In this document: piece after piece, positions 37,475 to 50,288 of the stretch
Layout: every line of letters begins with the position of its first letter
Position numbering within the stretch: position 1 is the stretch's first letter
Assembly: GCF_003590095.1 (NCBI RefSeq)
Contig: NC_039494.1
Location: forward strand, 2,480,001 to 2,544,000
Length of the DNA stretch: 64,000 nt
Source: Trichoplusia ni
Taxonomy: Eukaryota > Arthropoda > Insecta > Lepidoptera > Noctuidae
Direction: 5' to 3'
Notes under the pieces: model-generated
What the model was told of the DNA's origin: nothing
Databases searched by the model: none
What the model saw: the letters and a program-made list of their open reading frames with translations, nothing else
Translations under genes and position numbers: made by a program

Positions 37475-39873
37475 TGTAAAGTACAATCTTACATACTTTC
37501 ACACAGCTTTATACGGACTTATGAATGATATAACTATTCTAGGAATCTTCAGTATTAGGAAGGGATAAAACAAAAATTGATTTAGTAAGTTTGCTCATGT
37601 GACGATTCAAATTTTTATATCCAGTTTTCTTTAAGAAACTTGTCTTAAATGATTGCACCAAAAAAAAGTACAAGATTTCAAGAAGGAAGTTTCCACGTTA
37701 CGTCATTTCTCGCTTTCATAATCAGTCGAGATTCCATTGACATTGAGAAGTAAATGGAACTACTGTTTTGCTTTTGTACTGTGATCAATACATCCATTTC
37801 ATTCATTTGCATGATGGGGGATCTTGCTATCTCTTTCGTCTTCAAAATTGGTTTAATCTTGTTAACTAAATATCGAAACGTGCTTGTGGCAGTTTAGTTA
37901 TTAATGTCATTTTTTTTCAGCAATAGTTTCTTATTTTTATTGTTGCTTTATATGGCGCTCATATTAGTTAAAACTAGATTAACTTCTAAATACCTAGTGT
38001 TCAAAAAAAATTCAGAACACTTTTCATATAATATATATGTATAAGCTAACAAATTATCAAAAAAATGTTAGAATGAACATTCTCCCCGTAATTCTTACAA
38101 AATAGAGTGAAACTTAGCCAACTGGCTTATTGGAATATTTTGAGAAAACAATCTGCAAACGTTTCATTGTAACAAGCTTTGAGAATGTAGCTAATTTAAT
38201 TTAATTTATTTAAAAATAAAAACTCCATAAGTCTTTGTCCGCTCGTACTTTGAATTGTTTCACCTCATTACGTGCACGAATATCACCAGCATTTCTTCAA
38301 TACCATTCAAACATACAAAGGAAATTCAACCCTAATGTTAAGACATACAGTTTGATTTAGCTAACGGCGTACCGGTTATGCATACTGGCTTCCGTCGAAG
38401 ACTGCAACTACACAAAATTCAACTCAAAAGTTTGGGCTAGAAATTTCTGAATTGCCTGATTTTATATGTGCCCTGATTATAAAACACAAAACAAGCTATT
38501 TTGTGCCCTATCGGTGCTCATTTAAAGATCAAACTTGAGTGTGGATGACACGATTTCTAAGGTGTGAAAACACAAGCTGCCTGTTTGTTCCGACGTCGGG
38601 TGAATGCGACAATTTCGCTCATTGGAATACAGAAGTGGGACTAATGGTTCGCTATTTTTATATTCCCAATTTAAACGTTTCCAGTTATCCTCCATACTTG
38701 GACCGGTATTTCAGAACAGAAACATTTATTGTTCCATGATCATTTAATTTCAAGTAACATTTATTTATCAGATATATAAAATATCTCTTAATATTTTTGT
38801 TGTATTTATTTTTTATTTATGTCGCCTTTATCTTGTTTGTTCTCGCCGACAAATTGCTTCTCAGATAACCACACAACTATAACTTAATGAAACTTGACAC
38901 ACTATTAAAAAAATATCTGTCACACAATTTAATTAATTGAGAAGTTTCAGTAGATGTGTGTAAAATTTGCATATACACAGCGTTCGCTATCGCAAAACAA
39001 AAACACGATTTTGAACTCGAGGCACACATGAAATAAATCGAATAAAAAAATCGATTTTAAACGTTCGATCTGCGTCGGAGTGGGTGCAATTAAAGGGTTC
39101 CGAGAACCGATACAGCGGGACTGCACGGAGTCTGCACGAATATAGCTACGGCACTCGTATGAGGGGATAAAAATAATTGTTCCCGGAGATATAGGTAATG
39201 CACATTATGTGGGCAAATAATATAATGCTAGGTAGGGCAGCCGTAAAAGGCAACTCCGTAAAACGTTATAATTTTAATGATGCAGCTTTTTAAATAAGTC
39301 TTAGTTAAAGCAACGTTATTTAGGTTATAGAGTCACTTAGGGATAATAATTCCCATAGACTGAGCAGTACTTAGTTATCGAAATATTTTAATAGCTTTAA
39401 AAGACTGCAAGAATAAGACTTGATGGCGGTTTACAATTGACAAGAATTCAGTTTGCGGCCATACTCATTGTTAATCATAGGCTTTAATGTTCAACAATTT
39501 GTGATGCCTAGAAAATTGTTTTACTGTTGCTTTTGAATCTAAGTTTTACAGTTAAGGCTAAAATAGTACAGTTTTTGTACGTAGTACATACTGGTAAAAG
39601 ATTTATCTATGTATTTAAACGTTATCTACATAGAAAAAACTGACGATGTAACCTAATCCCGCTCTACAAATACGTGGGTTATAGAAAGCCGCATCATCGA
39701 TTTATCGATACAAATAACGATTATACCTTTATCATAACGATATCACAAAATGTCATGTAGTAGTTATGCCCAAAAAAAAACAAAACAATTTTACGACATG
39801 CATTATAACAAAATTACCTTATCTTAAATACACACCCACGTAAAATCATCATAACAGCCAAAACGAAACCGAG

Positions 39874-39891
39874 TATCGATTATAATCGATA
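39874..39891. promoter_or_regulatory. Perfect 18-bp palindrome made of two ATCGATA-type sites
   Basis: TATCGATTATAATCGATA is its own reverse complement. More ATCGAT/CGATA motifs lie within about 200 bases: TTATCGATAC near 39701, ACGATATC near 39740 and TTATCGATAAC near 39910. The core resembles DREF/BEAF-type motifs known from Drosophila. A function is not shown. Confidence 0.35.
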
Positions 39892-41417
39892 TAGCATTAC
39901 AAAACTTTATCGATAACAAAAGAACTGAACAAGGTGTTTACGATTCCGATTTTGATCTCGAAAAACGTGCCACAACTGGGCACAGGACAAAATCCTTAGC
40001 GAATAAATTATATAGAGAGTCGGCTGGCCGTCGTTGGGCCCTTAATTGGGCCATGTAGAGACGACGGAAAAAACTTAACATTTGTTAGGTATTCCAAGAA
40101 TTATACACTTGTTGGTCCGGGACGATGCCTCTTACTGTCCGGTAATGAATAGTCTAAATAGATCTTTAGCGAGATAGTACTTAGTTAGGCTTATTTTCTT
40201 CGCTTTATAATACGAGTGTTCGGTAGAAAATTCTTCGGGTCTTGTTAACTTTTATTTTTAAATTACGTGTTAAGATTCCGTTAGTTGACTTTGGGGCAAT
40301 TTTGTTGGTAGACTTCATAAATTTTAGCTTTAAGTAAATGTGTTTTTATTTGGTTGGAATGTTTTACATTGAGTGAGAATTGTGCCATGGTTATACATAA
40401 GATTTTTGTACTAGTGTGAAATGTAGTTAAATAACTATATTTAATATAGACTATGAAGACAATCATTTACTTTTGCATTTACTTGTAGGACATTTCACTG
40501 TTTATAACATTTCATATTTAAATAAAAAAGTCAACTTCATTTTTAAAACTGCTTTAATATTTTTAAACTACGTTATGTCGGTGTTAATTTAAAAATGTTT
40601 TTTTTTGTATTAAATACTTCTTACTTGTTTTACTAATTAACCTTGTCAGTGCTCTTTTATTCTGATAATTAAAAAGCAAATATTCACATCGAAAACTATT
40701 AAACAGGAATATAGTCTGAGTAATGATAGTTCATTCCAAATTTAAAGTAAGCAGATGTAAATATTTCACATAAAAAAAATGCATTTTTTTTTGAAATACT
40801 TGTTTATTGCTCAATGTTTGCTCAAAATATAATATAACCTAAAAAGGAAAATAATTAAACGAGGAACAGTGTGAAAATTACTGGTAATACAAAACAGAAA
40901 ATTTTTGAATGTCATTAGCAAATGTAATTAAGTATTCCATTTTTTTTATTCTTTATTTTTTTTGTACAAAACAGTTTAAAATACTACATGATTATTTGCT
41001 TACAACGTAATATGTGCTTAAAAGGTGAATATTGTGGGACAAGTTGTCCGCGTACTAATGAACGCCGGTGGCGAATGTCGTATAATCCCGGGATTACACG
41101 GAGGATTGGGCGTCGAGCGCCATTCAAAGAGGATGCAGGCTGAATTAATTCATATCAACTATTGCTGCACTGTCCGTAACTGGTCTTTTGATGACGTAAA
41201 GAAAAAAAAGTCTGTCATGTAATTTTCATAACTACAAATAGGTGTAAATTGTGATTTGATTTTTTCAAACCGACATTCGAAATTTAGCTTTTTTTATATT
41301 CCTTCGTTTCATTACCTTTAGTGAATATTGTCGGCAACACTAACCGTGAAGAGACATAAAAAAAACTACAAATAGGTTCTTAAAAAAGTGTACTTACGTA
41401 TAACATAGTTAGTTTTC

Positions 41418-41442
41418 AATGTAAAGAGGTACTCTTTACATT
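41418..41442. repeat. Perfect 11-bp inverted repeat with 3-base loop
   Basis: AATGTAAAGAG (41418-41428), GTA, CTCTTTACATT (41432-41442). Confidence 0.9.
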
Positions 41443-44400
41443 TTATATTATAAATGTACACTAGATACTTTTTCTTAACCTTAAAAATTTCGTAGTTTTT
41501 AATTTATATATATTTCGATAATTACTTTATACAGTGCTGTGAAAAAATTACAACCTAGTTAAGTATTTTTAGTGTCAAACAGTAATAAGCTTAAAAACTT
41601 GGTCTTTTGAATTTTTGACACGTCTCTAATTGATAAAAAACCGAGTGATGTCGTTAACTTGACATAATTCCAGTTAATATTTTTACGACCAAGTAATAAA
41701 CTGGTTTTGACGCCTTAACTACAATTTTACGTCAAAAAAAGAACTAAATCTATGTACTTATATGAAAGTGACATTATTAATAGAAAAAATATCAAAAAGA
41801 ACTTGCCTTTATTAATTTTAATGACGTGTTCTTGCTTCATGTAATTAATTTTTAAAGTAAAGTACTTTTAAGTTCCTAATTTGACTTGGTTCTGATGAAA
41901 AACCAAAGTTTTTAATAAACGATACCAACGGTAAATCCACCTACTTTCGTGATTTTTGTATAGATTTTCTATTCAAACTACATCCTCCGAAATGTAACCT
42001 ACATAAGCCTTAGTACGATTTTAGAAAGAAAGTACAGTTAAAGTCAAAATCAACTTTTACAAACTTAAACACAATGTTGAACACATACACTCACGCTTTT
42101 CTTTTTTAATCCCAAAGGAGTAATGCCGTAGTTAAAATTTTATATTCCTCCCAACATTATCTTTAAAGGGAAGCAGATTTCTTTAAAAAATCGCTTTGTA
42201 AACTCCTCGGCTAATTCAAGAGGTGAAACGACAGAGCGTGTCGCAGAAAATAAATTGTTTATTATTTTTTATGAGATTTTCATGAGAACGATCGTCGCAA
42301 CCTCGTTATAGCTGCTAACGTACAATCGTGTACAAAAATATACATAATTATACAGTCTGAATAAAAAACATTTTTTTAACTTTGTCGTCGCTTTTCACCT
42401 ATTCAGCCAACATAATTCTTTTTGGATTTGAATTTAGAACGTCTAATTATATTTTAGTTTTAAATGCTTTTGTAAGTGACAGTACTATTGACGTATATTT
42501 TATATTTCTTTCGTGTTTTTTGAAAAATAACCTCTCTTTGTGCAAACTGTGTTTTTACGGGTGCAGGTATATTTGTTTATTATCTCTGTGTGAGAAGCGT
42601 GACTAATGAACGCTATTCCGAAAAATGTTTTGTTAAATAACATGTATTTTTTCTTTTTGGTAGGAACTAATAAACTAAATAGTTTTGAATAACATTTATG
42701 AAACTGAGCGAGTTGCAATTTTGGCCGATGGTATAAGAAAAATAATTATTTTCCTGACACTTTTCATCTTTGGCTAATTTCTTTATAATCATCTGGAAGC
42801 TTATATTTGGAATCCAGGTTTTCCTCGCAATGTTTTCCTTGACCGGCTATTTTAGAAATCAAGAAACTCTTGTTATTTAAACAGTTGGTGCAATAATAAA
42901 CTAATTCAATAGTTATTATTATGTAGGTATTAACAGATCTGTCTACTAGGAAAACAGGTGTACTTCTTATTATGCACAGACAGTTTGTACAACATGTCAT
43001 ATATTTAAATTTGTTTCCAATCGAACGATTATTGGAGTTATTAAAAAGTTTATTATTTTAAGCCAATTAGCGTCATTCGTTAACTAGGACTTAATAGCGT
43101 GTTATTAACTCATGCAATAATTAATATTGGTATTTAAGGCTGTGCTAACAGGCGCCATCTTTTCTGAAGTCAACAAATAAGTATCTCAAGGAATATTATT
43201 GGAGTGGTGGAAACTTGACGTAGAGCGGTATCTCTCTTAGGCATTTGCGCTGAATGAAGTTTTTAATAAGATTTTTTTAACCTTTTGTAAGGAAATATGA
43301 TGTTTTGTAAAAGTCGTTCTTGATATTATAGAAGACCTATTTGTTAATTATTTGCTATTTTTATATTCTTCTTTCTTAATGTATGTGCCACACGGCACAT
43401 TATAAAAAATGGAAGTAATAAGTATGCCCTGTATGCATTGTTTGTATAAAGTACAAAATATAAATGCAAAAGTACATACAGAAGGGGTTCAAAAATAATG
43501 TTTTGAATTGGATATGCATTGAGAGCTTTTACTAAGAGTATGTAGATAACTGCGTAAATTTAATTCAACGAGAATTAAATTATAGTTATCAATTATAATT
43601 ATTTATTATTAAAGCGGCACGACAATAGCACATACAATTTCGATTATTCACGAACAATTGTTTAGAAATTTCTATCAAGCATACCAATTTACCCAATGCA
43701 CAATTTTCCAGAAGTTTCCTTATTAAAAAACAGTTGCCTGTCAAACATTTTCCATATACACACACCTCAATTCAACTTAGCCGGCTGGTTGCAACACAAA
43801 GGCTCACCCAAAATTTACCTATCGTGGTTTCATAATACGCGCTCGCATTTTCCACTTTTCTTCAGATTTCCCGAGGTGAAATCGCTAAGCGTTGCCTCTT
43901 GCCTTGATGTTTGAGGATGAGAAATGAGCGGAAGGGGGTAGTGAAGGGGGGGATGTATTGTAAACACAATTACCACCCCGCGACGCCGAGGGCAACAAAT
44001 GGAGGCTAAACGACCCATTCGCCTGTGATTTGTTAGCAATATGCTTGAGATTTGGAACTGAAATGCCTTTAAAATTCGTTTTGCGTAGTCGCTTCGTATG
44101 TATTTTTGCTGGCTCTGGTTTGAATCTAGTATCTGTTCATTTAGATTGTTATATTGTTGTATTGTGTGGAATTATTTGTATTTAACGATCGTTAAGGCGT
44201 GTTCGGGAAGCTTGGGCAGATGTGTGTTGCGCGCATTTTTCTTGTATTGTCTTTACCTGTGCGTTACAGTAGTAGTACATTAGTGTTGAATTTTCTGTCT
44301 TTATCTTTTCGTTCTTTAAAGTTGCTATTACCGGTAGGAATATTGAAGAAATTTATAAGTAAGAACGTGTTAAATACTAAAAATGAAACATTTATGAATA

Positions 44401-44753
44401 AAACAATGCATATTTTTTAGTTCATTCCACAGCTTATTTTTAAACATAAATGAGTTTCTCTTTATTGAAAACTTGTAGTTGTATGTTACTAGAAGGCGAA
44501 ATATCTAGATTTCATTTTATTTTTTTAGTTCTATTAGTTTCGTTATGATATGATTACGTATATATTTGTGATTCTTGCTTACATTTGCAAGAATAACATT
44601 AAGTCTAAATGACAAAAAAATAATATTTAATTTTTAAACACCACCACCCAGCTTCTTTGTCGCTAGACATCTAAAGTTAAGAGAAAAAGAATTTAAAAAC
44701 CTTAAATTCTAAATTAAAAAATCAGGCGACTATAGACTGCAACAAAGGCTTGA

Positions 44754-44784
44754 TAAGTTGAACACACTCAGTATGTTCAACTTA
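44754..44784. repeat. Perfect 11-bp inverted repeat
   Basis: TAAGTTGAACA (44754-44764), a 9-base loop, then TGTTCAACTTA (44774-44784). Confidence 0.88.
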
Positions 44785-47700
44785 CAAGTCTCGTTAATCC
44801 CTTACGGTTATAAGAAGGCGGGCTGGCAGGGCGGAGCCCCGCGCCTCTCCGTCCAACATAAACAACTCAAGTTACAACATTTAATTATCGCTGTTTATTA
44901 AACCAGACTCACCTCGCGAGATATGAATCATTGTTAAATGATAACACCGGTGTGGATGAAAGAAATTATCATTCACACCTACTGCGGATTGGATGTGGCT
45001 TGAACATGTTCGGGATTTGAGAGCGAGGCTGTTAGTCATACTTACTTGGGTTTGGACAAGCCACCCGCTGTGACGAGTACCCAAGCTGGAGATTGGGATG
45101 GTGTTTAGATGTGGTTAGAAGAATCAATAGATAGACCTTTGCGTGAAGTACTTTAACTAGGGTAGAATGAAATTGTATATGTTTTCAATCATCCTACTTA
45201 GTCCGACATCATTTTTGCTAATTGTAATTTTGGCAAATTCACCGAAGTACATTTTTTTCAGATGACGAAGTCTGCTTTGGCCATGACTTAATTGAATGCA
45301 CTTGTCCCCGATTCTTGAATTTAGTTAAATTCAGTAGGGATAGAAGCCAACCCAAAAATACGATGGGAAAAAAGTATTCAGAAAGAGTAGAGCACCTTCA
45401 AGTTGATGCATTGATTGGAATAATGAATAGTAGACTAAAATAAGATGCACCTTAAAGTACACTGTCACGAATTTATTGATTTATTTAATACTGGATCTCC
45501 AACAAATTAAATTGATTAAATAAACTTCAATTCTTACTCAATAGATCCCTTCCATACATGGCACATTTTATGTGAATTTTCAGATTCGTCTTATAATGAA
45601 TCACGTGTAACTTGATACAGTAATTGATGATTGCTTAGGGTAGAGATCACAGGGTAAACACATTTGTTTCCGTTGGCGTCTCGTCCTTTCTAAATAGATT
45701 GTAAAATTATAATGTTACTATATTGCAAGGTTATCGATGTGTTCAGTGGAAATTAAAGGCGTTGGAACTGATGAAAAATAATATCGTTACTTAAAACACT
45801 CATTTGACAAAGGTAAAGTTAATACTAAATTAAAACCATCTTACACAGACACCTCAGGGAAAAACTACAATCTAAAAACTAATCTCACTTTCAGAAGGAA
45901 CATGTTCAAAATACCTTATTTGAAAGGAAATACTCATCCAAATGATTCCGATACGATTGGAATAGAGCTATTTTTCTGTTCCACCTCACCGAGATTAATT
46001 AGATCGTAGCTAACGCGTATACGAAACAAATGCATTCGGAATGCTAACTCTACATTGATTTACGATATTCCCCGAGAGGCCTGTAGATGTAATTTAACAG
46101 CTTTCTATTGTTAATACACATTTCACACGCCCCTAACTTATTCTTGCATTCATATTTATGACGAAACTTATGTATAAAACTTTGATATTTATGTTCTAAG
46201 ACGTAATAAGCATGTATCCATATCGAGGCATTTCAAGACAAATATTCCCCATTGCTCAAACGCCTGTGATAAAAAGCAAATCAGGTATCGACTCATGTTT
46301 AAGGATGGTTTCCACTGGCTGAACCAGTGAATGCTGTGACTGCATTCAATAGTAAAATGACGGCTTATTGGAAAGCCGAAGCTTTAATTCCAGTTAGACT
46401 AAGAGAACCATAGTAAATTCCGTCTGGTGCTTTACCCATCAATGAAGAGTATTTTTTTATTTTACTCGTATTTATTGGAGTATGACGATGAATTGCTTAC
46501 GTAATTACTAGTAAAGAAACATTACAAGAGGTAAGCATTAGTAAGTAGTGGATGCAAAAATAGTATATTTTATAATTATATTTATAATTACAATTAAACA
46601 AACCTTCCAAGAAAACCAATTTCCAATCCATGAAAAAGAAAATCGCTCGTCCAGTGGAACGGTACGAACAAAAGTGCGCAAAACAGAGCATGCGCCGGCG
46701 GCGGAGGTTCGGACGGGCCATTTATCGCACGCGTTCACCCCGCGCACGCCCCCGCCCGCGGCGCCCGCACGACCACCACGCCCAGCTCAGGAGCGGACCT
46801 GGACCCTGGCTGTAGGATCTAACACTTGGCGGTTACTTCTAAGAGCCTTCTACAGTACGATATGCAAGAAAGGAGGCTTTTTTGCCTAAGCGGCTACTTC
46901 TAAGATCCTTCAAATATCGAAGGAGGTTTCAAGAAATATACGATCAAGTGTATTTAGATGTCAGATCTTCTTGCCGATGAACCTCTTTCATGCTTGGTGA
47001 CTATGGTTTGATTCTTCATCACGGGGTATACTTTTGAGTTAGAGCACGAGACATAAGAATCAAAGAATATAGGGCTGATCTACTGCATAATGCTGTGCAA
47101 GTATTTATGGAAAGGTAACCAACTTGAATAGAGTTTGTTTCGCACTAACCTAGTGTGCCAGGATCTGTATTTATAATGGGCTTAAAGTGTATATTTTGAA
47201 TACAGGTATTACAAAATATTATATGATAATAGGCTGTCTGAGGAATACAATTACCTATGCAACGTCTTTTAAAAAAAATGTGACCTCCAAGTTGGTTTTG
47301 ATACAGAATTTCCAGTCCAAGTGGATCCTGAAAACTTTTCTATATCCTCTCGAGTAAATATTCAGACGGTTTCGACGGAAAAGTGGTATCAGAGTGCTGT
47401 CCAATGTCGACTTAGACTACTATATTCCAATTTGAAAAAAAAAAACTATTTCAAATGAATTTTGTTTCCGTTTTGTATTAAAACACGTACGTCTTACTAC
47501 GTCCCTGCGCAAGCGCCGCAGTCCAGGGCGAGAAATACTTCGCGATCTGTTGCAAGCGCCGCCGTTATAATGAGGCCTTATTTATTGGACAATCCCACTA
47601 TTAATCACAACCGACATTACAGGCAGTTATCATAAAAAACTAGGTATGGCGGTGTAGCGTATGAGTACTAATTTAAATAATTATAAATGTTTAATCTACT

Positions 47701-48289
47701 ATTCAATGGTATGGATTTTAAAATATCGAAATCTTTCAGTCTTATAAAAACATGATTTCCATAGTACTTTACTGTCTCTCTATTTTTCTTCATGTGGGGT
47801 AGTTTCTTTGATAGTTCGCAAATTTTCGTACGTCATAGATGTGAGTCACGATTTATGATCATTTGTTTCTTTCAGAATAGAAACAATAGAATAATTTAAT
47901 AACACTTATTTCTCCATAACCTTACACTATTATCACAAAGATAATTAAAAAAACACTATTTGGCTCTTAATGTGTTGCACCTCGGTAACTGGCGCGTGCG
48001 CATAGCACGAGGGTGCGAAATACCGAGCAAAAACAACTTTAATAATAGTATTTAAAACAAGAATTCCATTGCTAACTGTTGAAGAAAGCTGTAGTTATGT
48101 AACAATAGGAAATATTGGCTCGTGCCTTGCGAGGCAGCGAATTGACCAAACGGTTCAACTATGATACGTTTTTTTTTATTTTTTGTGAAGTTGTTACTCG
48201 ACTTCGATTCTAACAATTTTTATTTTTTCTACTCGTTTCTACGTTTTAAAGCCAAAACAGTTTCATGGATTTCTGCCAGTAAATTATAG

Positions 48290-48335
48290 CTTTGCCGTAA
48301 TTCAAATAATCGTTTATTATAATTTTACGGCAAAG
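48290..48335. repeat. 11-bp inverted repeat with AT-rich interior
   Basis: CTTTGCCGTAA (48290-48300) pairs with TTACGGCAAAG (48325-48335). The 24-base interior is partly self-complementary. Confidence 0.85.
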
Positions 48336-48809
48336 TATTCTTGTACAAAAGACTCATTTGTGTTACTGTTAAATTAAAAGTATGAATATGTTAATAACTT
48401 GGTTCTTTTGCTTCCTTTTCTCCCGAGTAGGACTGTCCAGGACGTCAATTCATTTTAACACCTTTTTAAAGCTAGTGATAATTATATCACAAACTAGATT
48501 ATGTCGTATAAGGGAATTCACTCACTTACCCGCTACGACACCCGTGAGAATTGCGATCAGACGCAATTATATTATCAAAGAAGGTATTCTACTCAGATCT
48601 AGGTAACAGACAGGTTGGTTTATAGCTGAAATCATAATTAAAACGGATTTATTCAATTGTGGTTTAGTTAGCGAAATTCACATCTTACGTACTGTTTTCC
48701 ATAAAAGGATGGGACAAATAACTGCAATTAATTATCTATCTCGCATTGCTCTGTAGAATATACTGTGATATAGAACCTTCCTGGATTCTCATAAAAGTGA
48801 TGTCCGAAA

Positions 48810-48925
48810 GAGACTACGGATAGCCGAGTGGTAGAGGACATCACCAAACTAAGCGACGTGTTACGGGTTCGATTATCACGTAGGTTAAGCATTTGTATGA
48901 TACAATCCTTTTTCCGAGTCTATAC
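48810..48925 (+). mobile_element. tRNA-derived SINE copy
   Basis: A perfect RNA polymerase III A box, TAGCCGAGTGG, lies at 48821-48831. A B box, GGTTCGATTAT (last bases degraded), lies at 48866-48876. The 35-base spacing fits a tRNA head. It continues into GCATTTGTATGAT, shared with the copy at 62569-62662. The head resembles a Ser/Leu-type tRNA with no full cloverleaf, so it is not a tRNA gene. The ends are approximate. Confidence 0.75.
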
Positions 48926-50006
48926 TTGAAAGATTGTAAAAAGGATTTAATAACTTAAGAACTTCGTTTTTTTAATAAGTAAAGTTCTGTTTTGAGATAA
49001 CCGCGATTACTAGGTAATCACCTTTTTTTTAAACCGGTTATACTATTAATTATACTTATTACACATTAAATTTAGAACCTGGAAAAACAACTGAACGTTC
49101 CTATTCACAACTCTTATAGCGATCAAATTCGTACGAACGCCGTGTCGTCCTTAAGACCGCCGCCCACTAGACCCGCTCCGTCTAGTAGGCAGTAACCAGC
49201 CCAGCCATCGATTATCACACAACCATTAAACGTGAATTATGACTTATTAACATCAACGCAGCGCCTGACAGCTGCTTAACGAAATTAATCTTCTCAAATG
49301 AAAAATGATGAAATTACTATACTCCTTACTTGGGTATACATTATTTTCGTATTCATAAATGGTTCTGGTGATAATGCGTGTTGATGTTATTTATAATTTG
49401 ATGACAGTACTAAAACTCCCATAGCTATATTTTTAGTTTTTTAAGATTCAGTAAGTTCGAAAGGCAAAACTAAACGTATAACTGAGGCCCGCTGTCTGTA
49501 TTTTTCTCAAGAACTATGTTAGATAGACAATTGATTTATTAATACATCTATTTAAGATGTCGCTTCAGTATCAAATACTTAAATAGAGCCAAGATCAGTA
49601 CAAGATGATACGTCGAGTGTCAGCTAAATTGGCCGATTTGTGCGGAGCCTCCAGTGTCACCAGACCGACTTGCACTTGACCGGTTATAATAAAAATACCT
49701 TTTTCTTAAATTGGATTTTTATATCAAATTATCCTTGTACATTTTGACCACATCACTGTGACCGCAAAAATAAATCAGTACAACATACAAATTTAATTGA
49801 AGCTATTAATATTGGCTGAATACCCGCATAACAATGTTATTGCATTCGTAGTTGGAGGATGTAACGCCAACAATTTGTTAATAAGATTGGCAAAAAATCT
49901 TCACGAACTGAATATAAAAAAGGTTCAAATACATTCCTTCATAACCTTTCGGAGTTTGTTTTATGTTTTGTCTGAAATTTACAGGACCTTTTTTGTTATG
50001 GAGGCT

Positions 50007-50288
50007 GAATCTTCATGGCCACCCACCTCATCGCGGGGAAGCGGAAAGTGTCAGCCTCTTACTGACTAAACTACAACTGCCGTGCGTTTCCCACGTCTTT
50101 CTGGGAGACTTTTGGTCAGTGTGCAAATCATCATTTACCAATATGCCAGAACCTACTTTTTTTTGGTAAAGCGGGGAAATCCTCATGGACACACGCTCTT
50201 TCGGGGTAGGGAAAGGACAGTGAGGCATTTAATGTCTAAACCTAAACCGCCGAGCTACGTCATCCCCGTTCTTAGGTCTCTGTATGGC
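50007..50288 (-). repeat. Two diverged SINE-like copies in direct tandem
   Basis: Two segments, about 50007-50116 and 50172-50288, can be aligned. TCTTCATGGCCAC pairs with TCCTCATGGACAC. GAAAGTGTCAGCC(T)CTTACTGACTAAAC pairs with GACAGTGAGGCATTTAATGTCTAAAC. CCACGTCTTTCTGGGA pairs with TCCCCGTTCTTAGGTC. On the minus strand the first contains TTTAGTCAGTAAGAGGCTG, the hallmark of the SINE-like family at 37.4 kb. The overlapping open frames here are repeat sequence, not genes. Confidence 0.5.

Larger units (their letters stand above)
37475..48809. other. Intergenic stretch, AT-rich
   Basis: No gene can be supported. Open frames are short or lie in biased sequence; the longest (46548-46889) crosses a GC-rich block at about 46680-46805 where stops are rare by composition. 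Structures worth noting are the inverted repeats at 41418, 44754 and 48290 and the palindromic ATCGATA sites near 39.7-39.9 kb. I see nothing else. Confidence 0.55.

Noticed and set aside
41531..41560. TACAGTGCTGTGAAAAAATTAC, similar to a Tc1/mariner terminal repeat (split here: TACAGTGCTG and TGAAAAAATTAC)
   Set aside because: No partner inverted repeat or transposase remains nearby; a single short match is not enough.
31185..43240. Shared phrase GTAGAGCGG(C/T)ATCTCT near 31190 and 43220
   Set aside because: Similarity ends after about 16 bases, too short to call a repeat family.
46548..46889. 113-codon open frame, Pro/Arg/Ala-rich
   Set aside because: It crosses a very GC-rich block where stops are rare; other frames are open there too, and no domain is visible.
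48810..48880. Possible tRNA gene
   Set aside because: A and B boxes are present, but no acceptor or anticodon stem closes and the body is a SINE shared with 62.6 kb.
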